Shown here in pieces: positions 27,530 through 35,703 of a stretch of DNA of 64,000 bases. Location: contig NZ_LN831790.1 in assembly GCF_001013905.1 (NCBI RefSeq), positions 7,702,001 through 7,766,000 of the forward strand, given 5' to 3'. Position numbers and translations under genes: made by a program. How positions within the stretch are numbered: position 1 is the first letter of the stretch; every line of letters starts with the position of its first letter. The notes beneath the pieces are model-generated. The model made no database searches and was not told where the DNA came from. It saw nothing but the letters and a program-made list of their open reading frames with translations. The stretch comes from Streptomyces leeuwenhoekii (GTDB taxonomy: Bacteria > Actinomycetota > Actinomycetes > Streptomycetales > Streptomycetaceae).

Positions 27530-28660
27530 ATGAAAGCGACTCGGAAGGGCACCCGTGGTGCCGTCGTCAGCGCCGAGGGAAGGAAGGTCGTCCTCATGAT
27601 GCCGACGGCGGCGTTCCCCATGCAGTCCGAGGCCGTGGCGCCGTGGCGGCGGGCCCTGGTCGTCGGAGGCGCGGGCTTCCTCGGCTCGCGGCTGTGCACC
27701 CACCTCCTCGATTCAGGTGTCGAAGTCGACTGCCTCGACAACCTTTCCACGGGCCGGGCCGGGCGAGTGGCCCACCTCGCGGGCCGCCGCGGCTTCCGCT
27801 TCCTCGAGCAGGACATCCTCCACCTGGCCGGCCCCGCCTGCGCCGACACCCTCACCGGCCCCTACGACCTGGTCCTGCACCTGGCCGGCCCCGCCTGCCC
27901 GGACGCGTGGCCCGAGCGGCCCCTGGACCTGCTGGACGCCGGCAGCCTCGGCACCCGCACCGCACTGGCCGTCGCCGACCGGGACGGCGCCCGCTTCCTG
28001 CTCGCCTCGACGCCCCCGGCGCACGACGCCGGCGACCCCTCTGCCGGTCCGGAGCCCCGTGGCCCGGCGGAACCCGGCACCGATCCGGCCGACCCGGTCG
28101 GCCCGCACCGCATGTCCGCCGAGGCCACCCGGTTCGCCGAGGCCCTGGTCGCCGCCCACGCGGCCGATCACGGCAGCGACGCCGGAGTCGTCCGCCTGTT
28201 CACCGCGTACGGGCCGGGGATGCGCACCGACGACGGCGGAGTGCCGGGACGCCTCATCGCCTCGGCACTGGCCGGGGAACCCATCGTTCTCACCGGCGAC
28301 GGCAGCCGCACCCACTCTCTGTGCTACGTCGACGACATGGTGGACGGGATCCTGCTGGTGGCCGCCGGCCGGTCCGTCCGGCCGGTCGACATCGGCGGCG
28401 ACGAGACACCGACCGAACGGGAGATCGCCCGCCGGGTGATCGAGCTGACCGGCTCCGCGTCGCGGGTGACCTGCGACGGCGCCCCCGCGGACCCGCCCCG
28501 CCGGCCGTGCCCGGTCACCGGCTTCGCCCGCGAGATCTTCGGCTGGATGCCCAAGGTCGGCTGGCAGGAGGGCCTGGCGCGCACCGTCGCCGCCTTCCGT
28601 GAGCCGGCCGAGCCGGTCCCGGCGGCGGTGGCGCGCGGCGAGGGGGAGTGGTGGGCGTGA
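27530..28660 (+). CDS. NAD-dependent epimerase/dehydratase-like protein lacking catalytic Tyr/Lys
   Basis: A 376-aa extended-SDR protein. The nucleotide-binding VVGGAGFLGSRL is near residue 45, followed by DCLDNLSTG as in sugar-nucleotide epimerases, and YGPGMRTDDGG further on. The position expected for the YxxxK catalytic pair reads PHRMSAEAT (near 195), so Tyr is replaced by His and the Lys is absent. It may be a non-catalytic or altered enzyme. It overlaps the GT9 gene by 4 bp (GTGA), so the two are translated together. ATGs at 27530 and about 27596 are both possible starts. Confidence 0.85.
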   Translation: MKATRKGTRGAVVSAEGRKVVLMMPTAAFPMQSEAVAPWRRALVVGGAGFLGSRLCTHLLDSGVEVDCLDNLSTGRAGRVAHLAGRRGFRFLEQDILHLAGPACADTLTGPYDLVLHLAGPACPDAWPERPLDLLDAGSLGTRTALAVADRDGARFLLASTPPAHDAGDPSAGPEPRGPAEPGTDPADPVGPHRMSAEATRFAEALVAAHAADHGSDAGVVRLFTAYGPGMRTDDGGVPGRLIASALAGEPIVLTGDGSRTHSLCYVDDMVDGILLVAAGRSVRPVDIGGDETPTEREIARRVIELTGSASRVTCDGAPADPPRRPCPVTGFAREIFGWMPKVGWQEGLARTVAAFREPAEPVPAAVARGEGEWWA

Positions 28661-29694
28661 AGGCGCTCGTCGCCCGGCCCGGCGGCCTCGGGGGTGTTCT
28701 GCTGGCCGGTCCGGCCGTCCGGGCCGTGGCCACCCGGGCCGGGCGCGTGACCCTGCTGTGCGATCCCGACGGCGCCCCCGCCGCCCGCCTGCTTCCGCAC
28801 GTCGACGACGTCGTGGTGTGGGACGCGCGCCCGCCGCACGACGGCACCGGAGCACCACCCGGCGGCCCCGCGCGCACGGACGCCGCCGACAGCACCGACA
28901 GCCTCGTGCGGCGGCTGCGCGGGGAGTCCTACGACGTGGCTCTCGTCCTCCCCCCGAGCCCGCACAGCCCGCTGCCCACCGCGCGCCTGCTGCGCACGGC
29001 CCGGGTCCGCCGCATCGGCGCCACGGCCGGCGGCACCGGCGAGCCGTACGACGGCGGCGGCCGGGCCGACGGCCTGCTCGACGTCCTGCTGCCCCGCCGC
29101 CCCGGCCGCCACGAGGCGGAGGCGGCGCTCGACACGGCCGCGGCCATGGGGTTCGGCCTGCGCACCGGAGACGACGGCCGGCTCCGCGTCCTGCCCGCGC
29201 CCGACACCGCCACCCTCACCGGCAACGGCCCCTACGTCGTGGTCCACCCGGGAGCCGCGGACCCGGCCCGCGCCTGGGACGCCGGACACTGCGCCGCAGC
29301 GGTGGCCCGGCTCGCCGACGCCGGGCACCGGGTGGTCGTCACCGGCGGTCCCGGCGAGACCGGTCTGACCCGCCACGTCAGCGGTGCCACGGCCGTCGAC
29401 CTCGGCGGCCGCACCACACCGAGGACCCTGGCGGGCGTGCTGCGCAACGCCGACGCCGTCGTCACCGCCGCCACCGGGCCGGCCCATCTCGCCGCCGCCG
29501 TCGGCACCCCGGTCGCCGCCCTGTCCGCCACGGCGCAGGACCGGTGCCCGTACCGGGTGCCCGCGGTCCTGCTCGGTGACCGGACCCACCCGGGCCCGCG
29601 GACCGGCTCCGGACACCACGGGAACGGGCCGCTGCCCGACGACCCCGACGACGTGGTGCGGGCCGTGCGGGACCTGCTCGCAAGGCGGACCTGA
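28657..29694 (+). CDS. Glycosyltransferase family 9 (heptosyltransferase-like)
   Basis: A 345-aa GT-B-fold transferase. It begins KALVARPGGLGGVLLAGPAVRA, where GT9 enzymes have RxxxxGD, and has the C-terminal nucleotide-sugar motif GPAHLAAAVGTPVAAL near residue 280. GT9 enzymes use ADP-heptoses or related donors for glycans. The GTG at 28657 is preferred: AGGGGGAG stands 8 bp upstream and the codon overlaps the previous stop. The acceptor is unknown; a cell-wall or secreted glycan is an inference. Confidence 0.88.
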   Translation: MKALVARPGGLGGVLLAGPAVRAVATRAGRVTLLCDPDGAPAARLLPHVDDVVVWDARPPHDGTGAPPGGPARTDAADSTDSLVRRLRGESYDVALVLPPSPHSPLPTARLLRTARVRRIGATAGGTGEPYDGGGRADGLLDVLLPRRPGRHEAEAALDTAAAMGFGLRTGDDGRLRVLPAPDTATLTGNGPYVVVHPGAADPARAWDAGHCAAAVARLADAGHRVVVTGGPGETGLTRHVSGATAVDLGGRTTPRTLAGVLRNADAVVTAATGPAHLAAAVGTPVAALSATAQDRCPYRVPAVLLGDRTHPGPRTGSGHHGNGPLPDDPDDVVRAVRDLLARRT

Positions 29695-29700
29695 CCCCCG

Positions 29701-29756
29701 CCTCCCGCGAGGCGAGGGCCCGGCGCCGCGGCGCCGGGCCCTCGCCTCGCGGGAGG
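29701..29756. terminator. 56-bp perfect palindrome, bidirectional terminator
   Basis: Bases 29701-29756 form a perfect inverted repeat with 28-bp arms and no unpaired centre. It begins 7 bp after the GT9 stop and ends 9 bp before the convergent hemerythrin stop, so it would fold identically in both transcripts. It is the longest perfect palindrome I found in the window. Confidence 0.85.
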
Positions 29757-29765
29757 GTCGCTCCG

Positions 29766-30329
29766 TCAGTCGGGCTTGCCGCGTCCCGACAGCGCGTCCC
29801 GCACCCGGTCGACCAGCCCGGCGCCCGGCGCCATCAGCTTGTTCATCGGAGGCTGGTCGGGGGCGGACGGGTGTGGACGGGTCGGGGCCGTCTTCTTCGC
29901 CTGGCGGACCTTGTCGCCCAGCTCGTCCAGCGCGTCCGCGGGACACGCCTGGCTCAGGCGGGGGAAGAGGTTGTCCTCCTCGTCGGCGATGTGCTCCCGG
30001 ATCTCGCTCATCAGCATGCCGACCAGCCGGTCGAACTCGGCGTCGTCCGCCGCACAGCCCTCCAGGTCCTTCATGATCTGCTCGGCCCTGGCGTGGTCCT
30101 CCAGCTCCTTGTCCGCGAGGGCGTCACCGTTGGCCACGTGCCGGCGGACGGCCGGGTAGAGATAGGCTTCCTCGGCCACCGAGTGCCGTACCAGCTCCAT
30201 CGTGGCCTGATCGGCGTACAGCTTGCGGTCCTTGTGACCGGACGGCAGCGCCTCGATCTTGCCGAAGAGCTCCTCGACCTCACGGTGATCGGTGGTCAGC
30301 TCGGCGATCACGTTTCCGCCGTGTCCCAT
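29766..30329 (-). CDS. Hemerythrin-domain protein
   Basis: A 187-aa protein with a hemerythrin HHE four-helix domain (residues 1-130). Diiron ligand positions are visible in DHREVEELF, VRHSVAEEAYLYP, DHARAEQ and EHIADEEDNLFP. The C-terminal 50 residues are basic and disordered. Such proteins sense or store oxygen, NO or iron in stress. The ATG at 30329 has a GGAGGTGAGG site. A 12-bp inverted repeat lies 21-53 bp upstream and may be an operator or leader hairpin. Confidence 0.92.
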   Translation of the reverse strand: MGHGGNVIAELTTDHREVEELFGKIEALPSGHKDRKLYADQATMELVRHSVAEEAYLYPAVRRHVANGDALADKELEDHARAEQIMKDLEGCAADDAEFDRLVGMLMSEIREHIADEEDNLFPRLSQACPADALDELGDKVRQAKKTAPTRPHPSAPDQPPMNKLMAPGAGLVDRVRDALSGRGKPD

Positions 30330-30350
30330 GTGTCCTCACCTCCAGCCGGG

Positions 30351-30382
30351 TCGTGGCGGGCCCCGGTTCGGCCCGCCACGAG
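30351..30382. promoter_or_regulatory. Inverted repeat in the hemerythrin leader/operator region
   Basis: Perfect 12-bp arms TCGTGGCGGGCC (30351-30362) and its complement (30371-30382) enclose 8 bases. It lies 22 bp upstream of the hemerythrin start, just beyond the ribosome site. It could be a protein-binding site or a 5' leader hairpin. Confidence 0.5.
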
Positions 30383-30647
30383 CGTCGGGTCCCCGCGTCG
30401 TCAGCGGGCTAACGCCGGTGCGGCCGGATCGCCCGGGCGGGCGGCCGTGCGCGCGCCGCCGGACGGGCACCGGCTCCGGGCCCACCCGACCACACGCGGC
30501 CCCCGCCCGCCCTCCCGGCTACTCCTTCCGGCGTGCCGCCGCACCCCCGGGCACAACGGCGGGCCCGCCCATGTCGCTTTCCGTGGGACGGACGGCGAGA
30601 TCGCCATGGCGCCCGCGGGCCCTGGGGCGCGAAGCTGTGAGGGACGC

Positions 30648-30689
30648 CGCGCACGGCTCCGCCTCCGACCGGAGGTGGAGCCGTGCGCG
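30648..30689 (+). promoter_or_regulatory. Large hairpin just upstream of the HD-protein ribosome site
   Basis: Nineteen-base arms (30648-30666 and 30671-30689) with one mismatch close on a 4-base loop. The structure ends 12 bp before the AGGAAAGG ribosome site of the HD gene. No upstream plus-strand gene reads into it, so it is more likely a leader or attenuator element than an ordinary terminator. The rest of the 389-bp gap (30330-30718) shows nothing coding. Confidence 0.55.
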
Positions 30690-30718
30690 GGACGGACACG
30701 AGGAAAGGCGGACCGGAC

Positions 30719-31366
30719 ATGGCCGAGGAACGTGAGGGCGCGGCGGACGTGGCGGTGCCGCGGACGAGACTCGCCCGCGAGGCGACCGAACTCGTCCGCG
30801 ACACCACCAGCGAGCTGATCTACCACCATTCACGGCGGGTGTACTTCTTCGGCAGCCTCCAGGGCCGCAACCGCGACCTGAGCTTCGACCCGGAGCTGCT
30901 GTACATCGGCGCCCTCTTCCACGACCTCGGCCTCGACGAGCGCTTTCACGGCAGCGGCCGCCGCTTCGAGGTGGACAGCGCCGACGAGGCACGGCGGTTC
31001 CTGCGGTCGCACGACGTTCCCGAGGACAGCGTGCGCCGGGTGTGGACCGCGATCGCCCTGCACACCACCCCCGGCATCCCCGAGCACATGGAGCCGGAGG
31101 TCGCCCTGGTGACGGCCGGGGTGGAGTACGACGTGCTCGGCATCGGCTACGGCGACGTCTCCGACGCCGAGCGCGCCGAGATCGTGGCCCTGCACCCGCG
31201 GCCCGGCTTCAAGCACCGCATCCTGGAGGCGTTCCACGCCGGGATCCGCAGCAAGCCGGACACCACCTTCGGCAACGTCAAGGCCGACGTCCTGCAGCAC
31301 TTCGACCCCGGCTTCCGGCGCGGCGACTTCGTCCGCACGATCCTGGACTCCCCGTGGCAGGAATAG
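30719..31366 (+). CDS. HD-domain protein, cyanamide-hydratase-like
   Basis: A 215-aa metal-dependent HD-fold protein. Metal ligands are visible as His in YHHSRRVYFFG (near residue 41), His-Asp in GALFHDLGLDERF (near 72) and a later Asp. The RRVYFFG, RRFEVDSADEA and LHTTPGIP segments match the cyanamide hydratase (TIGR03401-type) group, which hydrates cyanamide to urea. The real substrate may be another nitrile or isonitrile. The ATG at 30719 has an AGGAAAGG site. It overlaps the GlxA-type regulator gene by 13 bp, so the two form an operon. Confidence 0.85.
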   Translation: MAEEREGAADVAVPRTRLAREATELVRDTTSELIYHHSRRVYFFGSLQGRNRDLSFDPELLYIGALFHDLGLDERFHGSGRRFEVDSADEARRFLRSHDVPEDSVRRVWTAIALHTTPGIPEHMEPEVALVTAGVEYDVLGIGYGDVSDAERAEIVALHPRPGFKHRILEAFHAGIRSKPDTTFGNVKADVLQHFDPGFRRGDFVRTILDSPWQE

Positions 31367-32424
31367 CCCCGCCCGGGGGCCGGGCCGGGCACGCCGTCGC
31401 CGTCGTCGCGTTCGACGGGGTGCAGCTCCTCGACGTCACCGGGCCCGTCGAGGTGTTCACCACCGCCAACCGCTACGGCGCCGACTACGACGTGCGGGTC
31501 GTCTCCGCCTCCGGGGCGGGGGTCGCCACCTCTTCCGGCCTGCCCATCGGCGTCCACGCCGGCCCGTCCGGCCTGCCGCGCCGACTGGGCACGCTGCTGG
31601 TGCCGGGGCGCACCGACTGGCGGTCGGCGGTCGCGGACACCGCGCTGGTGGAACTGGTCGCGGGCCTGTCCGGGCGGGCCGGGCGCGTCGCCTCCGTCTG
31701 CGCGGGCGCGTTCCTGCTCGCCGCGGCCGGCCTGCTGGACGGGCGGCGCGCCGCCACCCACTGGGAACTGGCGCCCGAGCTGGCCACCGCCTACCCGGCC
31801 GTGCGCGTCGAGGCCGACCCGCTCTTCGTCCGGGACGGCGAGGTCGTCACGTCGGCCGGGGTGTCCGCGGGCATCGACCTCGCCCTGAGTCTGGTGGAGG
31901 AGGACTGGGGCGCCGACGTGGCCAGGCGGACGGCACGGCATCTGGTCGTCTTCATGGCCCGCCCCGGCGGACAGGCCCAGTTCGGCGCCGGGCTGACGCC
32001 CGGCCGGCCCCGGCATCCGTCCGTCCGGCGGGTCATGGACCACGTCGCCGGCGACCCGGCGGGCTGCCACACCCTGGGTTCGCTGGCCGCCGTGGGCGGG
32101 GTCAGCGCCCGCCATCTGGGCCGGCTCTTCCGCGACGAACTGGGGCTGACACCCGGTCAGTACGTGGAATCGGTCCGCCTGGAGGCCGCCCGACGGCTTC
32201 TCGACGACGGGACCGGCACCGTGGAGGAGGTGGCGCGCCGGGCCGGATTCGGCTCCTCCGAATCGCTGCGCCGGGTCTTCCAGCACACACTGGGCGTCTC
32301 CCCGACCGCCTACCGCACCCGCTTCCGTACCACCGCGGGCAGCCGACACCTCGTCAGCAGGCCGCCGGCACCGGCCGGCACGGGCGTCACGGAGGAGGCC
32401 GGAGCCCTGTCCGCGCGCGGCTGA
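31354..32424 (+). CDS. GlxA-type AraC regulator with DJ-1/PfpI domain
   Basis: A 356-aa regulator. A DJ-1/PfpI-like domain (about residues 12-185; VAVVAFDGVQLLDVTGPVEVF start, nucleophile-elbow-like SVCAGAFLLAAAGLL) precedes a double AraC HTH (about 235-325; VSARHLGRLFRDELGLTPGQYVES, then VARRAGFGSSESLRRVFQHTLGVSPTAYR, quoted in parts). GlxA-type regulators often sense amines or amides. Its GTG start at 31354 overlaps the HD gene end, suggesting co-translation and a shared substrate sense. Confidence 0.9.
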   Translation: MAGIAPPGGRAGHAVAVVAFDGVQLLDVTGPVEVFTTANRYGADYDVRVVSASGAGVATSSGLPIGVHAGPSGLPRRLGTLLVPGRTDWRSAVADTALVELVAGLSGRAGRVASVCAGAFLLAAAGLLDGRRAATHWELAPELATAYPAVRVEADPLFVRDGEVVTSAGVSAGIDLALSLVEEDWGADVARRTARHLVVFMARPGGQAQFGAGLTPGRPRHPSVRRVMDHVAGDPAGCHTLGSLAAVGGVSARHLGRLFRDELGLTPGQYVESVRLEAARRLLDDGTGTVEEVARRAGFGSSESLRRVFQHTLGVSPTAYRTRFRTTAGSRHLVSRPPAPAGTGVTEEAGALSARG

Positions 32425-32527
32425 CGGGGCCGCGCGGGGCGGCGGGTCCGCCCCCTCGTGCACCGGTGTCCGCCCTCGCCCCCGGCATACGTCTGCCGAA
32501 CACGCACCACTGCCCAGGTTTTGCGTA

Positions 32528-32555
32528 TTGACAAGACATAAGCTCCGGATATGGT
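32528..32555 (+). promoter_or_regulatory. Candidate vegetative promoter for the glycosidase
   Basis: TTGACA (32528-32533), a 16-bp spacer and TATGGT (32550-32555). This overlaps the first possible ATG (32551) of the next gene, which argues that translation starts further downstream. Confidence 0.5.
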
Positions 32556-32616
32556 CGACGCAACCGACCATCCGTCCACCGTCCACCCGTCCCCCGTATT
32601 CCTTCCGGAGCCGCCC

Positions 32617-34068
32617 GTGGATCCGCGTCACCGGGCTCGCCTCGATCCGGGCACACACCGACCGACGCCGCAGGAACAGCGGGAGAGCCGGGCGATCCGC
32701 CCCCGCCCTCCCCAGGAGGCCCGGCGCACGACCTCCCTCCTGGCCCGGTCCGCGTCCGCGGGCGGCGCGGCGGACACCCTGTGGGGCCAGGCGGCGGACG
32801 TCCTCGCCGGCAACCGGGCCGGCAGCTCCACCGTGCCCTCCCGCACGCTCTACCCCCACCAGTGGAGCTGGGACTCCGCGTTCGTGGCCGTCGGACTGCG
32901 CCATCTCTCGGCCCGGCGGGCGCAGCGGGAACTCGAAACGCTGCTGGCCGCACAGTGGGCGGACGGGCGCATTCCGCACATCGTCTTCAACCCGGCCGTC
33001 CCGCACGACGCCTACTTCCCGAGCCCGGACTTCTGGCAGTCCTCCCGCGCGGGCCGGGCGGCGGGCGCACCGTCCGGCCGGGAGACCTCCGGCATCGTCC
33101 AGCCGCCCGTGCACGCCCTGGCCGCCTGGCTGGTGCACCGGGCGGATCCCGAGGAGTCCCGGCAGCGGGGCTTCCTCGCCCGTGTCCGCCCCCGGCTCGC
33201 CGCCTGGCACGACTACCTCCTCACCCGCCGCGACCTCGGCGGCGGGGGACTGGCGGCCGTCGTGCACCCGTGGGAGTCCGGCATGGACAACAGCCCCTGC
33301 TGGGACCGGGCCCTGCGTCGCGTCGAGCCCGCCCCGCCCGGGGCCTTCCGGCGTGCCGACCTGCACCACGGCCACCACGCCGACCGGCCCACCGACGCCG
33401 ACTACGGCCGTTACGTCCGCCTCGCCGCCGACTACCGCGAGGCCGGTTACGACGACCGTGCGGCCCGCCACGAATTCGCCGTGGAGGACCCCTGCTTCAA
33501 CGCCCTGCTGGCCGTCGGCGAACTGGCGCTCGCCGCCATCGCCCGCGACCTCGGCACGGACGGCGATGCCCACACGGCCCGCGCCGAGCGGATCGCCCAC
33601 CGTCTGCTGGCCCGGCTGTGGGACGCCGACGCGGGCGTGTTCCGCGTCCGGGACCTGCGCGACGGCACCCTCGTCGACGAGCAGGGCGTCGGCGGACTCG
33701 TCCCGCTCGTCGTGCCGGGGCTGCCGTACGCCGTCGCCGGCCGCCTGCGCGCGGCACTGCACGGCCCGCGCTTCCACGCTCCCGCCACCCGGCTCGTCCC
33801 CGCGTACGACCTGACCGGGCACGCCTTCGACGCCCAGCGCTACTGGCGCGGCCCCGCATGGTTCAACACCGCCTGGCTGATCCACCGCGGCCTGCTCACC
33901 CACGGTTTCCACCAGGAAGCCGCACAGCTCCGGGACGGCTTCCTCACCGAGGCGGGCCGCACCGGGTTCGCCGAGTACGTCGACCCCGTCACCGGCGCCG
34001 GGCGCGGCGCCCGGCGCTTCTCCTGGACCGCCGCCCTCACCCTCGACCTGCTGCGCACCGGCACCTGA
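32617..34068 (+). CDS. GH63-like (alpha/alpha)6 glycosidase, mannosylglycerate/glucosylglycerate hydrolase-like
   Basis: A 483-aa cytoplasmic glycosidase of the clan-G (alpha/alpha)6 barrel type. Family landmarks are LYPHQWSWDSAF, GRIPHIVFNP, GIVQPPVHALAAW, the acid-containing HPWESGMDNSPCWD and RYWRGPAWFNTAWLI. Related enzymes hydrolyse glucosyl- or mannosylglycerate, compatible solutes. The start at GTG 32617 is chosen because CGGAG stands 6 bp upstream and a promoter overlaps the earlier ATG at 32551; using that ATG would add 22 low-complexity residues. It appears monocistronic. Confidence 0.85.
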   Translation: MDPRHRARLDPGTHRPTPQEQRESRAIRPRPPQEARRTTSLLARSASAGGAADTLWGQAADVLAGNRAGSSTVPSRTLYPHQWSWDSAFVAVGLRHLSARRAQRELETLLAAQWADGRIPHIVFNPAVPHDAYFPSPDFWQSSRAGRAAGAPSGRETSGIVQPPVHALAAWLVHRADPEESRQRGFLARVRPRLAAWHDYLLTRRDLGGGGLAAVVHPWESGMDNSPCWDRALRRVEPAPPGAFRRADLHHGHHADRPTDADYGRYVRLAADYREAGYDDRAARHEFAVEDPCFNALLAVGELALAAIARDLGTDGDAHTARAERIAHRLLARLWDADAGVFRVRDLRDGTLVDEQGVGGLVPLVVPGLPYAVAGRLRAALHGPRFHAPATRLVPAYDLTGHAFDAQRYWRGPAWFNTAWLIHRGLLTHGFHQEAAQLRDGFLTEAGRTGFAEYVDPVTGAGRGARRFSWTAALTLDLLRTGT

Positions 34069-34176
34069 GGTGGTCCGCCCACGCCCGGGCCCACCCCGCG
34101 CCACCGGAGAGGCCCGGTGCCGGGGGCCGCGGGACACGACCGGCCCGGGCGGCAGGCCGGTGGGGGAGAGGAGGTG

Positions 34177-34710
34177 TCAGACGCCCAGCCGGGACCGGAT
34201 GCCGCCCGTGGCCGCGCCCGGCCGGCGCGCCGTCCGCATGGAACGGCCGACCAGACGTGCGTCCCGCCGCACGTCCTTGGCGGCGTGACGGCCGCGCCAC
34301 AGCAGGGACGGGGCGCTGCCCGTGTCGTCCGCCGCGATCAGCAGACCCCCGAGCATGGACAGGTTCTTGAGGAAGTGGATCTGCTGCTGGGCGCGTTCGC
34401 CCTCGTCCTCGGCCTCCCAGAAGCGGTGCGCGGCCAGCGTGGTGGGCACCAGCGTCGCCGCGAGGGCCAGCGCGGACAGCCGGGGGAAGCGGCCGATCCC
34501 CAGCAGGACACCGCCCGCCACCTGGACGGCGCCGCTCAGCCGGACGAGCTGCTCGGTGCGGTCCGGCAGGAGGGCCACCCGTTCGGTCAGAGGACGGACC
34601 ACGGACTCGGCCAACGGGGCCACCGCCTCGGGGTTGCGGACGGAGTGCAGGCCACCGGCGATGAACATCGACGCCAGCATCGGACGGCCGGCCACACGCA
34701 GAAGACTCAT
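34177..34710 (-). CDS. DoxX-family membrane protein
   Basis: A 177-aa protein with four predicted membrane helices (starting PMLASMFIAGGLHSV, then VQVAGGVLLGIG, ALALAATLVPTTLAA, NLSMLGGLLIAADD), matching DoxX. Actinobacterial DoxX proteins associate with redox stress complexes. The basic C-terminal tail of about 45 residues is cytosolic. The ATG at 34710 has GGAGAG upstream. A 13-bp sequence repeated three times lies in its upstream region. Confidence 0.87.
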   Translation of the reverse strand: MSLLRVAGRPMLASMFIAGGLHSVRNPEAVAPLAESVVRPLTERVALLPDRTEQLVRLSGAVQVAGGVLLGIGRFPRLSALALAATLVPTTLAAHRFWEAEDEGERAQQQIHFLKNLSMLGGLLIAADDTGSAPSLLWRGRHAAKDVRRDARLVGRSMRTARRPGAATGGIRSRLGV

Positions 34711-34721
34711 GGCGCTCTCCA

Positions 34722-34836
34722 GAGGTGTCGTGCCCTGGCGTCTCCCCGTCCGGATCGTGCCGGGCTCGCGGGGTCCGGCCTGATCGGGAGGGAAGGCGCC
34801 AGGTGCCGTGCTTCGGGGGGAACGAGGTGTCGTGCC
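34722..34836. repeat. Dispersed 13-bp direct repeats upstream of doxX-like gene
   Basis: GAGGTGTCGTGCC occurs identically at 34722-34734 and 34824-34836, with a close variant (CAGGTGCCGTGCT) at 34800-34812. One copy lies at the ribosome site of the DoxX gene. The 333-bp region to the GNAT start at 35044 holds no other gene. Confidence 0.55.
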
Positions 34837-35008
34837 TACAGCGATCATCGGGTGCCCCGCCCCACCGGTGCCATTCGGCGTCCGCCCACCGGCCGACGCG
34901 CGCCGGTCGGCACACCGTCCCGGGAACGCCGTCCGTACGGCATCCGGGTGAGGGGACGAGTCCGCGGCACGGCGCGGCGCCCCCGCCCCGGAGGGTCCGG
35001 TCGAGATC

Positions 35009-35037
35009 TTGAGGTACGTGCCGCCGACGGGCAGGAT
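35009..35037 (+). promoter_or_regulatory. Candidate promoter giving a leaderless GNAT transcript
   Basis: TTGAGG (35009-35014), 17 bp, CAGGAT (35032-35037). The expected start point, 6-8 bp downstream, falls on the GTG start codon at 35044. Confidence 0.45.
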
Positions 35038-35043
35038 GGCGCG

Positions 35044-35676
35044 GTGACCTCGTCTCCCGCCGTACGCCCCTACCGCCCCGAGGACCTCCCGGCCCTCGAG
35101 GACATCTGCGTCCGCACCGCGCACAACGGCCAGGACGCCCGTCCCGTCTACGCCGACCCCAGCCTGCTGCCGGCGATCTTCGCCACCCCGTACGTCCATC
35201 TGGAGCCGGAGCTGGCCTTCGTCCTGGACGACGGCGCGGGCCGGGCCGTCGGCTACATCCTCGGCACCGCGGACACCGCGGGCTTCGTCGAGGCGTTCCG
35301 CGCCAAGTGGCTGCCGCTGGTCGCGGACCGCCACCCGGCGCCGGGCGCCCCGCCGCGCACCCCGGACGAGATGATGGCCGACCTGCTGCACCGCCCCGAG
35401 CGGATGGTCCTGCCGGAACTGGCCGGCTACCCGGCCCATCTGCACATCGACCTGCTGCCCGCGTGGCAGGGCCGGGGATGCGGCCGCGCCCTGATGCGCG
35501 CCTTCCTGCGCGCCCTGCGGGACCGGGGCGTGCCCGCCGTCCATCTCGGCATGGTGACCGCCAACACCGGGGCCCGGGCCTTCTACGACCGTCTCGGCTT
35601 CCACGAGATCGACGTGCCCGACCCCGGTCCGCTCGTCTATCTCGGACGCACCACGGACCAGCCCGACCGCCCTTGA
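35044..35676 (+). CDS. GNAT-family N-acetyltransferase
   Basis: A 210-aa acetyl-CoA-dependent acetyltransferase. The acetyl-CoA pyrophosphate loop is WQGRGCGRALMRAF (near residue 142), with AVHLGMVTANTGARAFYDRLGF at the end of the fold. The middle contains an unusual insertion (DRHPAPGAPPRTPDEMMADLL) as in hexosaminidase-associated or OGA-like GNATs. Substrate unknown. The GTG start at 35044 lacks a ribosome site and coincides with a predicted transcript start. Confidence 0.88.
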   Translation: MTSSPAVRPYRPEDLPALEDICVRTAHNGQDARPVYADPSLLPAIFATPYVHLEPELAFVLDDGAGRAVGYILGTADTAGFVEAFRAKWLPLVADRHPAPGAPPRTPDEMMADLLHRPERMVLPELAGYPAHLHIDLLPAWQGRGCGRALMRAFLRALRDRGVPAVHLGMVTANTGARAFYDRLGFHEIDVPDPGPLVYLGRTTDQPDRP

Positions 35677-35703
35677 CGCCCCGGCGGCCGGAGCGGCCCG
35701 CCG

